NCBI RefSeq assembly: GCF_946481715.1
Contig: NZ_CAMLOV010000109.1
Span: 1-19,085, forward strand
Source: an uncultured Mucilaginibacter sp.
Lineage (GTDB): Bacteria > Bacteroidota > Bacteroidia > Sphingobacteriales > Sphingobacteriaceae
DNA: 19,085 nucleotides
Direction of reading: 5' to 3'
Shown piece by piece: positions 1-7,214 of this stretch. The stretch's first letter is position 1. Each line of letters starts with the position of its first letter. A model generated the notes under the pieces. It was given only the letters and a program-made list of their open reading frames with translations. It did no database searches and was not told the origin of the DNA. The translations under genes were made by a program, and so were the position numbers.

Positions 1-1887
1 CGTAGTAACATTGCCCGCCGGGCTTATTTTGCGGTTAAGTTTACTAAGAAAATCGCCCACGTAAACATTGCCGGCAGCATCAGTGGCTATTGCATAAGGG
101 CCGTAAAAGCTTGCCGCGGTGCCCGGGCCATTGGCCGTACCTTCTATGCCGCTGCCTGCAAAAATAGTGACCTGGCCCGCAGGGGTAACTTTAAGGATGC
201 GGTTGTTGTCGTTATCGGCAGCGAAAATATTGCCCGAGGGATCCACGGCCAAGCCTGCGGTTTGGACGAAAGAGCCATCACGTTCGCCATTAGCGTCGAG
301 GCCTACAACGGTACTTACCACGCCGGAAGGACTTATTTTGCGGATGCTTGAGCTGCCGTCGGCAGCGTACACATTGCCGGCGGCATCAGTGGCTACTGCT
401 ACAGGCCCGTAGAAACTCGCCGCTGTGCCTGTACCGTTAGCGCTACCCTGTTCGCCACTGCCTGCCAGGGTACTTACCAGCCCGTAAAGCGCTTCGGGCA
501 CTGCGCCACCGGTGTTGTTAGGGCTTAAATCGGTTATGGGTGTGCCGGCGGCATAGGTTTGCGGGCCGCTGTAGCGGATATTGGGTGCCTGCAAAACGTG
601 GGCAGCAATTTCAATTCTTAAGGTTGCTGTACTGCTGCCCAGGGAATTATAGGCCGTAATGGCATAATCGGTCGCCGGGCTGACCGCTGACGGGGTGCCT
701 GTGATGCGCCCCTGTTCGTCCAGATCGAGCCCGCTTGGCAGAGCCGGGCTGATGGCATAACCGGCAGTGGCAATTTTGCGGATGGGGCTATTCAGCCCAT
801 TCAGTTCGGATACGTATACGTTGCCGGCGGCATCCACAGCCAGGCCAGATAGGTTACCAAAAAAACCGCTGCCCGCCAGGGTGCTTACAACGCCGCCAGG
901 GGTTATTTTGCGTACCCGTTTGTTCCAGCCATCAGCTACATACAGGTTACCATCAGGAGCTACGGCTATGCCAAAAGGATGATCGAAACTTGCCGCGGTA
1001 CCTGTACCGTCGGCTTTACCTGCCGCGCCGCTGCCTGCAAGGGTTGTAACCAAACCTGCAGGGGTAATTTTGCGGATAAGGTTGCTGCCCATATCGGTTA
1101 CATAAAGGTTGCCGGCCGCATCTGCAGCAATGCCGGCAGGGCCGTTAAAGCTTGCCGCCGCACCTAAGCCATTGGCACTACCCTGTGCGCCGCTGCCTGC
1201 AAGAGTACTTACCAGCCCTGCGGGTGTAATCTTGCGGACGAGGTTGTTGTTGTCGGTTACATAAATATTGCCGGCCGCGTCTATAGTTATCCCGGAAGGG
1301 GCATAAAAACTTGCTGCAGTGCCTGTGCCGTTGGCACTGCCCTGCGCACCGCTGCCTGCGAAGGTACTTACCTGCCCGGCAGGGGTAATTTTCCGGATGC
1401 GGTTGTTGTTTCCATCAGCCACGTAAATATTGCCGGCAGCATCTACGGCCACCCCAACAGGTGCCCTAAAAGTTGCTGCGGTGCCTTTACCGTTGGCGCT
1501 GCCAACGGCGCCGCTACCTGCAAAGGTGCTGATCACGCCATCCGGCGTTATTTTGGAAATGACGTTATTGTCGTAATTTGCCACGTACACATTGCCCGCT
1601 GCATCAAGGGCAAGGCCCATGGGGTTTCGCAAACCAAAGTGGATTTCGGTGCCGTCTTCATTTGTAGTGGCTATGATGTCGCCTGCAAACCTCGTTGGCG
1701 TACCGTAAAGCCCCTCGGGCACTGCGCCGCCTGTGTTGGTTGGCTTCAGGGCAGTTATGGCTGTGCCTGCGGTGTAAGTTTGGGGGTTGTTGGCATAGGT
1801 GATGTTTGGTGCCTGCGCCCGGGCATAAGGAGTGGCGGAGAAGGCCACAATCAGCAGCAGGGCAATAGATTGTATAACTTTTTTCAT
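1..1887 (-). CDS. Exported NHL-repeat / Ig-like protein, 3' end cut by window edge
   Basis: Reading the minus strand from the ATG at 1887 gives an open frame of 629 codons with no stop to base 1, so the C-terminus is outside the window. Residues 1-25 are a signal peptide (MKKVIQSIALLL..., likely cleaved after ARAQ). There follows a short module starting APNITY (about 26-65), then NHL-type beta-propeller repeats with the pattern DAAGNxYVxDxxNNxIRKITPxGxVSTxAGSG, spaced about 54 residues (AGSG starts near 123, 177, 230, 284, 338). A putative Ig domain (SPALPSGLDLDEQGRITGTP) lies at about 372-427. The APNI module restarts at 434 and further NHL repeats follow (near 475, 528, 577). NHL propellers usually mediate binding; no catalytic motif is visible. 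It is probably a secreted or surface protein. It is 1.5 kb from the symporter gene, so a link to the sugar locus is uncertain. Confidence 0.85.
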   Translation of the reverse strand, partial: MKKVIQSIALLLIVAFSATPYARAQAPNITYANNPQTYTAGTAITALKPTNTGGAVPEGLYGTPTRFAGDIIATTNEDGTEIHFGLRNPMGLALDAAGNVYVANYDNNVISKITPDGVISTFAGSGAVGSANGKGTAATFRAPVGVAVDAAGNIYVADGNNNRIRKITPAGQVSTFAGSGAQGSANGTGTAASFYAPSGITIDAAGNIYVTDNNNLVRKITPAGLVSTLAGSGAQGSANGLGAAASFNGPAGIAADAAGNLYVTDMGSNLIRKITPAGLVTTLAGSGAAGKADGTGTAASFDHPFGIAVAPDGNLYVADGWNKRVRKITPGGVVSTLAGSGFFGNLSGLAVDAAGNVYVSELNGLNSPIRKIATAGYAISPALPSGLDLDEQGRITGTPSAVSPATDYAITAYNSLGSSTATLRIEIAAHVLQAPNIRYSGPQTYAAGTPITDLSPNNTGGAVPEALYGLVSTLAGSGEQGSANGTGTAASFYGPVAVATDAAGNVYAADGSSSIRKISPSGVVSTVVGLDANGERDGSFVQTAGLAVDPSGNIFAADNDNNRILKVTPAGQVTIFAGSGIEGTANGPGTAASFYGPYAIATDAAGNVYVGDFLSKLNRKISPAGNVTT

Positions 1888-2771
1888 AATAGGGTTAAGG
1901 CTTGGTAAGCGGTTTAATTTTTTTAATTGGTGTTTTCTACGCGGCATCAGGCCATTGAAAACAGACCATGGCGCCGGCAGTGGCTAAAATTATTTGGATG
2001 TGAGGGCCATTTACGGCGTTTAAGAACGGCTGCAGAAATGCCCACCGTTTGGCTTTTCAGATATATCTCGGTGTTAACGAACCCACTTATCCAGCAAGCA
2101 CTTGTATGGGTTTTTCCGGATGGAATGGTGATACTGCCCTGTGAAATCGGTGGGCGGCCGGCTTCATCCCGGGTGCTGCCCTGTTGGCCCAATACGGTTG
2201 TTTGGGCGATTAGCTTGGGAGAAAACGCAAGCGTACAGATTGCGCCTCCCGGTAGTTTAATGCGTGATAAGGACATAACGTATATAACAATAGTCAAAAT
2301 AATCAGGGCAGCGGCGTCCGTTGGTACAGATCCTCGGTTCGCTACAGCCGCAACATTGCGGCCACAGGCAAAGCGTAAAAAAATTATTAAGTAATTACCT
2401 GAACCCATTTTGAGCCATAACCGCTTGCTTTACGGGCGGATTTATGCCAAAACAGGAACATACAAATGGAAATCGGAATAAGATTACAGTTAAAGCGATC
2501 AATGAATGATTTAACTCCTTATTCCGCTGCCGGAAAACTCCATTTATCTTTTTCTCGTGCTGGGGGCACAATGCACTAAAAACAAATATCCATCAGCGCT
2601 TTCTAAGATAACAACTGAATAATTAAATATATACTTAAATGATAAATTTTATTTATTATAATATTTGCAAAAAATACCCTGTAGGGCAGCTAACTATTAG
2701 TAATATTAAAAATACAAAATAGTTAAATTAAGAATATTTAATTATTTGTATTAATTTACCATATTAAGGGA
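1888..2771. other. Gene-poor stretch with two overlapping doubtful ORFs and an AT-rich segment
   Basis: No convincing gene is seen here. Two antisense ORFs of about 150 codons overlap almost completely: 2408-1947 on the minus strand (a possible membrane segment AALIILTIVIYVMSL, then polar sequence) and 1927-2394 on the plus strand. Neither resembles a family I recognise, and at most one could be real; the minus one is the slightly better candidate because it is co-oriented with the neighbours. From about 2620 to 2770 the DNA is strongly AT-rich, unlike the flanking genes. A nested inverted repeat at 2464-2545 is listed separately. Confidence 0.4.
2464..2545. repeat. 82-bp nested imperfect inverted repeat
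   Basis: Three successive arms pair in order. AAATGGA (2464-2470) pairs with TCCATTT (2539-2545), CGGAATAAG (2474-2482) with CTTATTCCG (2518-2526), and AGTTAAA (2488-2494) with TTTAACT (2510-2516). The central loop is 15 nt. The structure could fold as a long interrupted hairpin on either strand. It lies in non-coding DNA with no adjacent gene end, so it is not an obvious terminator. It may be a small-RNA or leader structure, or a decayed mobile-element relic. Confidence 0.6.
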
Positions 2772-3249
2772 ACATTTGGGTTTATCATAGGCGGCATAAA
2801 AAGAGCGCTATTGAAGCAATTAGGTACGTCAAATCAATTTTTTCCATATGTAAATTTGGCGAATACAGGCAGCATATCGATAAAGTGCCCTCTCAAAATT
2901 AAGAGCATTACACAAGCAAATGGTCTCTGAGTTGTATTATACTGGTAGAAACTATGCCAAATAACTACAAGGATTGATCAGCAAATGCCATTCTACGGTT
3001 GTTTGGGCGCTAGTCGAACTAATATCATCGAACATATGACAAAACCCGGCACGAAGTATCGGTTAGAACTGACCGGCCCGGAAGGCAAAACTTTTTTGCT
3101 TCAACCGCCGGTTTCGCCTACCCACTTTTATCAACGGCAGTAAAGGAGGTTTCCTGCTGGAAACCTGTGCCGGCCTAATTGATGAAGGCGAAACGCGGGC
3201 GAGTAATTTTATGCTGTTGCATCTAAATGTCATCCACGAGAATATATAG
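2772..3249 (+). pseudogene. Possible decayed coding remnant (stops and a frameshift)
   Basis: Plus-strand frame 3 reads like protein from about 2772 to 2927 (contains FFPYVNLANTGSISI), meets TGA at 2928 and TAG at 2946, and is open again from the ATG at 2985 to the TAA at 3141 (contains KPGTKYRLELTGPEGKTFLL). Near 3126-3130 the protein-like signal moves to frame 1 (INGSKGGFLLETCAGLIDEG...) and ends at the TAG at 3247-3249. The NLANTGSISI stretch recalls the segment around the conserved Asn of beta-ketoacyl-ACP synthase III, but the following parts do not fit that family, so more than one relic may be joined here. It is also the only protein-like sequence on the plus strand in the window. I do not recognise the parent gene, and chance ORFs remain possible. 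Confidence 0.3.
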
Positions 3250-3391
3250 CCTGTTATCTGAACCTAAACGTACAGTAATTTGAAGCCGCGCGATTTTCCG
3301 ACTTTTGCTCCTCACTGTTAAAAAGAATGAACTAACCATATAAAAGCCCTTCAGATTTGTCTTTACATGAAATCCACTGACAATGGGTACG

Positions 3392-4681
3392 TTAATATTT
3401 TGAAACTGTTTTATGACCGAAAACAGCATAGTAAAATATATAAACATAGCAGGGCACCATACTGTATAAAAATGCGGATTGTGCGCCAATGCTCTTTGTC
3501 ATCAAGGCATATAATTGTGGTAGTATGGCCCCCCCGGCGATACCCATAACCAACAAAGCAGAACCAATTTTGGTGAACTTGCCCAAACCTTTAATGGCCA
3601 GCGGGAATATCGTTGGCCACATTAACGAATTGGCTAGGCCTAACAAAGCGATAAACATAATGCTTAAATACCCGCTTGTGAGGTATGCGGCAATCGAAAA
3701 CGTAACGCCCGTTAACGCCGAAAGCATCAGTGCCTTTTCCTGTTTAATATATTTGGGAATGGTTGAAATACCAATTATATAGCCTATAACCATAGAGGCA
3801 AGCGTATAAGAGGTAAATATTTTTGTTTGGTCGAGGCTCATGCCTAATGACTTGCCGTAGCTGCCAATTACATCGCCCGCCATAACTTCAACACCAACAT
3901 ATAGGAATATGCAGATGATGCCCAGGTTTAAATTGCGGTATTTAAACACACCCGATTTAGAGGCCAGAACCGCTCCATCAGCACCAACGGCATCCTCTTC
4001 GGTATTTATCTCCGGTAAGGAAGAATACTTGATCAGCAGGGCTAAAACTACCAATACAATGGCTATAATAACATAGGGCGTTATTACGCGCGCTGCAAGC
4101 TCGTTTAACAGCAATCCTCTTTGTGCGGCACTTGTCGTGGCTTTTAACTCTGTTTCGATGCCCTGGGCGCCCTTAAGCACTAACGCACTTAATATCAGCG
4201 GGCTTAACACCCCGGCCACTTTGTTACAAATACCCATTATGCTGATACGTTTAGCTGCGCTTTCTATTGGGCCAACAATGGCTATATATGGGTTGGATGC
4301 TGTTTGCAATAACGATAGCCCCATCCCCTGTACAAATAGGCCAATCAAAAACAGCGGAAACGCGCGGGTATTAGCGGCTGGCACAAATATCAGCGCGCCT
4401 ACCCCCATTACAAAGAGCCCAAGCGACATGCCATTTTTGAACCCTGTTTTCTTGAGGATATACGATGAAGGTATCGACAAAAAGAAATAGGCCATGTAAA
4501 AAGCAAAGGTTACCAGCAAGGCTTCGGATGTGCTTAACTGGCACGCAAGCTGCAAAAACGGTATCAATGTGCCATTTAACCAGGTTACAAAACCAAATAC
4601 GAAGAATAAGGCCCCAATGATAACGATGGGATTAAGTGCCGTTTTTTTTGTTTGTACATCGATAACCTGCGCTGTTGACAT
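3392..4681 (-). CDS. MFS sugar:cation symporter, FucP/GluP family
   Basis: This is a 429-residue polytopic membrane protein with about 12 hydrophobic segments. A short cytoplasmic N-terminus leads into GALFFVFGFVTWLNGTLIPFL, the TM1 signature of the fucose/glucose-galactose permease branch of the major facilitator superfamily. Also present are the QTASNPYIAIVGP segment typical of this branch in TM4-5 and a polar central loop (about 220-245). Family members import fucose, glucose/galactose or N-acetylglucosamine (NagP-type) with H+ or Na+. Next to amino-sugar kinases and a deaminase, a HexNAc substrate is a reasonable inference, but no residue seen here proves it. The start is the ATG at 4681. 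A 209-bp gap with a terminator-like hairpin separates it from the lipoprotein gene upstream, and repeats in its leader suggest its own control. Confidence 0.88.
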   Translation of the reverse strand: MSTAQVIDVQTKKTALNPIVIIGALFFVFGFVTWLNGTLIPFLQLACQLSTSEALLVTFAFYMAYFFLSIPSSYILKKTGFKNGMSLGLFVMGVGALIFVPAANTRAFPLFLIGLFVQGMGLSLLQTASNPYIAIVGPIESAAKRISIMGICNKVAGVLSPLILSALVLKGAQGIETELKATTSAAQRGLLLNELAARVITPYVIIAIVLVVLALLIKYSSLPEINTEEDAVGADGAVLASKSGVFKYRNLNLGIICIFLYVGVEVMAGDVIGSYGKSLGMSLDQTKIFTSYTLASMVIGYIIGISTIPKYIKQEKALMLSALTGVTFSIAAYLTSGYLSIMFIALLGLANSLMWPTIFPLAIKGLGKFTKIGSALLVMGIAGGAILPQLYALMTKSIGAQSAFLYSMVPCYVYIFYYAVFGHKTVSKY

Positions 4682-4720
4682 AAGGATTGATAATTTGAAA
4701 TGGGATATTATGACGTGAAA

Positions 4721-4750
4721 AAACCGTTAAAAACCGTTAAAAACCGTTAA
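4721..4750. promoter_or_regulatory. Three exact tandem copies of AAACCGTTAA before the symporter gene
   Basis: AAACCGTTAA occurs three times head to tail at 4721-4730, 4731-4740 and 4741-4750, 40-69 bp upstream of the symporter ATG. The 10-bp period puts each copy on about the same face of the helix. An inverted core copy (TTAACGGT) is at 4812-4819. This layout fits a cooperative protein-binding site or a slippage-prone leader repeat. The binding factor is unknown. Confidence 0.55.
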
Positions 4751-4795
4751 AAATCTTCAAAAAATCTGTGGTTTTCTTTGATATTTTTGCCTTGT

Positions 4796-4825
4796 AGAAG
4801 ATAGGCTTAATTTAACGGTGCCAAA
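4796..4825 (-). promoter_or_regulatory. Possible Bacteroidota-type promoter for the symporter gene
   Basis: On the minus strand TTTG (4825-4822) is followed after 18 bp by TATCTTCT (4803-4796), resembling the -33 TTTG / -7 TAnnTTTG arrangement of Bacteroidota promoters. The spacing is slightly short and the -7 box is imperfect. The inverted TTAACGGT core lies between the two boxes, a position suited to repression. This is inferred from motif match only. Confidence 0.3.
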
Positions 4826-4845
4826 ACCAGCCGGTTGATAAAACC

Positions 4846-4874
4846 GGCACCCTGCAAGAGCTTTGCAGGGTGCC
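4846..4874 (-). terminator. Strong hairpin after the PKD lipoprotein gene
   Basis: GGCACCCTGCAA (4846-4857) and TTGCAGGGTGCC (4863-4874) form a perfect 12-bp stem with a 5-nt loop, 17 bp past the stop codon of the PKD lipoprotein gene. A second small dyad, CCGGTT/AACCGG (4831-4847), adjoins it. There is no long T-tract, only GGTTTT on the minus strand. It probably ends or protects the nahK1-susC-susD-lipoprotein transcript. Confidence 0.65.
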
Positions 4875-4890
4875 CGAAATTGTAATTTGT

Positions 4891-5748
4891 TTATAAAGCT
4901 ATTTTACCAAAAGATGCTGTTGGCGAGCTTTCCGGCATAGCACCTACCTGGGCCCAGCCGGATGTGCTTTCCAAGATGCAGTAATTTACAAAGCCTTTGG
5001 TAGTGCCAAGCTTGTCTTTCCTGATGGAGAACTCAATGGCGTTTTTGCCCGCGGCGGTTTTAATGACAGAGTAGTGCATTACATCTGCAATATCAAAAAG
5101 AGGGTTAAATGAGAATGCGTTCTGAGCGCCTGTATGCGCGTATAAACTACCCCAACCACCCACTAAACTGCCTTCTATCAGGAAATCGGCACCCGAGCTA
5201 ATGGGGTATGCGCCTACGGTATAACCTGTAGCGTTATTATTATCGGCATCAAGGTACATATCAATAATTTCCATTTTCATATCAGCAGTACCTTCCAGGT
5301 AGAAGAAGATGTCGGTTGATGAAGCAAAGGTTTTTACCGCTGTAAGCGAGCCGCCCGATGGCAGGCTATTGGTATACGAATAATCTACATATTGCCAGTC
5401 GGTAAAGTCGCCGTCAATTTTTATGTTGGGGCCAATAATGCTCACGGTATCTGTAAACGTGCTGGTAGTGGTGCCACTTTTAGCAGTTAACGAAACCAGG
5501 AAATCCCCCTTCTTTTTAAAGATATGCTGCGGGGCTTTTTTGGTAGATGTTTGGCCGCTGCCATCGCCAAAATCCCAGGTATACTCAGTAGCATTGGTAG
5601 AGAAATTGGTGAAGTTAACGTTGTAGCCATCGGCCACGTAACTAAACACGGCTTTAGTACCGCTGCCTGTGTTCTCGCCCTTTTTGCAGGAACTTATGGC
5701 AAGTACGGCTATGATGATGCCGCAGAGGTAGGTAATATTTTTTTTCAT
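4891..5748 (-). CDS. PKD and CBM9-like surface lipoprotein, candidate glycan-binding protein
   Basis: This 285-residue protein has a lipoprotein signal peptide ending in the lipobox AISSC (Cys21), followed by KKGENTGSG, a polar linker. Residues about 33-105 form a PKD domain with its hallmark WDFGDGS (58-64) and a HIFKKKGDFLVSLT strand. From residue 108 a new domain starts with IKIDGDFTDW (109-118), the opening typical of CBM9/DOMON-like carbohydrate-binding folds. It also contains an acidic DADNNN loop of the kind that often binds calcium. No catalytic motif is seen. As the last gene of the susCD run, in the place where SusE/F-like surface glycan-binding proteins usually lie, it probably sits on the cell surface and captures glycan. 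The gap to the upstream gene is only 20 bp. Confidence 0.8.
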   Translation of the reverse strand: MKKNITYLCGIIIAVLAISSCKKGENTGSGTKAVFSYVADGYNVNFTNFSTNATEYTWDFGDGSGQTSTKKAPQHIFKKKGDFLVSLTAKSGTTTSTFTDTVSIIGPNIKIDGDFTDWQYVDYSYTNSLPSGGSLTAVKTFASSTDIFFYLEGTADMKMEIIDMYLDADNNNATGYTVGAYPISSGADFLIEGSLVGGWGSLYAHTGAQNAFSFNPLFDIADVMHYSVIKTAAGKNAIEFSIRKDKLGTTKGFVNYCILESTSGWAQVGAMPESSPTASFGKIAL

Positions 5749-5768
5749 CGTTTTAATTTTTAAACACG

Positions 5769-7181
5769 TTATTGAATTTTTAAACTCGATTTAAGGTCGT
5801 TCATGCCACCATTATCGGTAACCCATGTGCCGGTGTTGGCAAGCCTTACCGCATATTCTACCCTGCTTTTTAAGGCCGGTGCCTGGTCAGCAATACGGAT
5901 ATAAAGCGAGTAGTCGCCTGCCGGGATGCCGGCTAAACTAACCGATTCGCCGATGTTAGCATTGGCTGCAGCCGCTGTAGCCGGTTTGCAGCTACGTATG
6001 TCATAAGCAAGTGGTACCTCGTAATAGGTACCCGTTGTTTTGTTCTTCAGGATAATGCTGGTGTTCTTTTTGTTGTAAAGCGGCGCATAGCCTGTATTGG
6101 TGATATTGATGTCGACTTTTAAGTTGCCGTTTACGCCTGCCTGGGTTGGCAACACAGCATTAACAAGTGCGATGCGGTAACCCAGGTTCCTTACAAACTC
6201 ATCAAAACAACCCGAAGTCCTCCAGCCGCTTAACGTTGGCTGGTAATAATCGAGGTTAAGATATGTCCAGCGCAGCAGCTTCATCTGCGTACGGCTTTGT
6301 GCGCAATCGGTGGAGTAACCACCCAATGGCGGGCAGGTTTCGCCGCCAACCGGTACGTAAAGGGCCTCGTTGGTGATGTACTGCTTCTCGACAGCAATGT
6401 TACTGGAGTAAGTACCGTAATCATCGTCGCTGGATAAAAAGCAATCGTTATGATGGCCAACGCGGGCAATATCGGTACCCGATAACCCCTGTGCCTGGGT
6501 AATAGCCGCATTGGTGCCGAAAACGCCCTGCTTTTGTAATGGCGTCCGTACCTGTACCATAATATCGGCAGGGACAGCACTCAACAGCTTAAGCAGCACT
6601 GTTTTTTCGTTGGCAGCTGTGGCCAGCCCGTTAGACGAATCGTGCCACTCGCCCCAGGCACCAATTAAACCGGCCTGCACAAAAGCTATTACATCTTTGT
6701 TGGCCTCAAATACAGGCTTTAATTGCTCGATATGTTGCAGTACTATAGCAAGCGGGGCATCGGTACCGGTCATCTCATCGGTATAAGCAAAACGGACAAT
6801 CCCTTTCAATCCCGCGTTACGGATCTTGTCAAGGTCGGCCTGGATAAAGTCGAGCTTGGCCTGGTCTAATGCTTTATCTTTATAGTTATCCAGGTAAAAC
6901 ACACGTACTATTAATGTAGTGTTTTGGTTTACCCGATAGGTGTTTAAAGCTGTAGCATCCAAAGCAGTGCGTACAGATATCGTTTTGGTGAACCCGCGTT
7001 CAGGATTAGGGAATATTTCCGCGGAGGATTCAAACTTTACGCCAGCGTCAACAACCGGAGGGGTTGGGTCGGGCTTGCTTCCTCCTTTTTTGCAGGCCAC
7101 TAAAATTCCGCAACATACAATCAGCATAATGGTGGTGCACAGTGCAACTAATCCCTTCATATTCGTCTTCATCTTTATCAT
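5769..7181 (-). CDS. DUF4874/DUF4832 lipoprotein, possible glycan-active TIM-barrel protein
   Basis: This 470-residue protein has a signal peptide with lipobox LVAC (Cys30) and a KKGGSKPDPTPP linker. The NPERGF motif (59-64) opens DUF4874, followed by alternating strand/helix sequence as in a TIM barrel. GAWGEWH (174-180) resembles a barrel active-site strand with an acidic residue (Glu178). The C-terminal half, with a beta-rich end near INITNTGYAPLYNKKN, matches my recollection of DUF4832. These paired domains are common beside polysaccharide loci, but their reaction is not established to my knowledge. A hydrolase or binding role is inferred from context. Internal ATGs at codons 4 and 8 could also serve as start; all leave the signal peptide intact. 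It lies 33 bp after susD. Confidence 0.75.
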   Translation of the reverse strand: MIKMKTNMKGLVALCTTIMLIVCCGILVACKKGGSKPDPTPPVVDAGVKFESSAEIFPNPERGFTKTISVRTALDATALNTYRVNQNTTLIVRVFYLDNYKDKALDQAKLDFIQADLDKIRNAGLKGIVRFAYTDEMTGTDAPLAIVLQHIEQLKPVFEANKDVIAFVQAGLIGAWGEWHDSSNGLATAANEKTVLLKLLSAVPADIMVQVRTPLQKQGVFGTNAAITQAQGLSGTDIARVGHHNDCFLSSDDDYGTYSSNIAVEKQYITNEALYVPVGGETCPPLGGYSTDCAQSRTQMKLLRWTYLNLDYYQPTLSGWRTSGCFDEFVRNLGYRIALVNAVLPTQAGVNGNLKVDINITNTGYAPLYNKKNTSIILKNKTTGTYYEVPLAYDIRSCKPATAAAANANIGESVSLAGIPAGDYSLYIRIADQAPALKSRVEYAVRLANTGTWVTDNGGMNDLKSSLKIQ

Positions 7182-7214
7182 CTTTAATTTACAAATAGCT
7201 ATTTAAAGCGCAAA

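Noticed and set aside
1..1620. Regularly spaced repeats, considered as a CRISPR or DNA satellite array
   Set aside because: The spacing of about 162 bp equals a 54-residue protein repeat in an uninterrupted reading frame, so it is a coding repeat.
119..1908. Several plus-strand ORFs in the first 1.9 kb
   Set aside because: They are antisense shadows of the repetitive NHL gene, whose minus frame is open across the whole stretch.
1927..2394. Plus-strand ORF of 155 codons
   Set aside because: Fully overlaps an equally long antisense ORF, is Arg/Pro-rich in parts, and resembles no family I know.
3223..3489. Minus-strand ORF of 88 codons overlapping the symporter 3' end
   Set aside because: About a third of it is out-of-frame symporter sequence, and the rest overlaps the possible plus-strand remnant; no recognisable domain.
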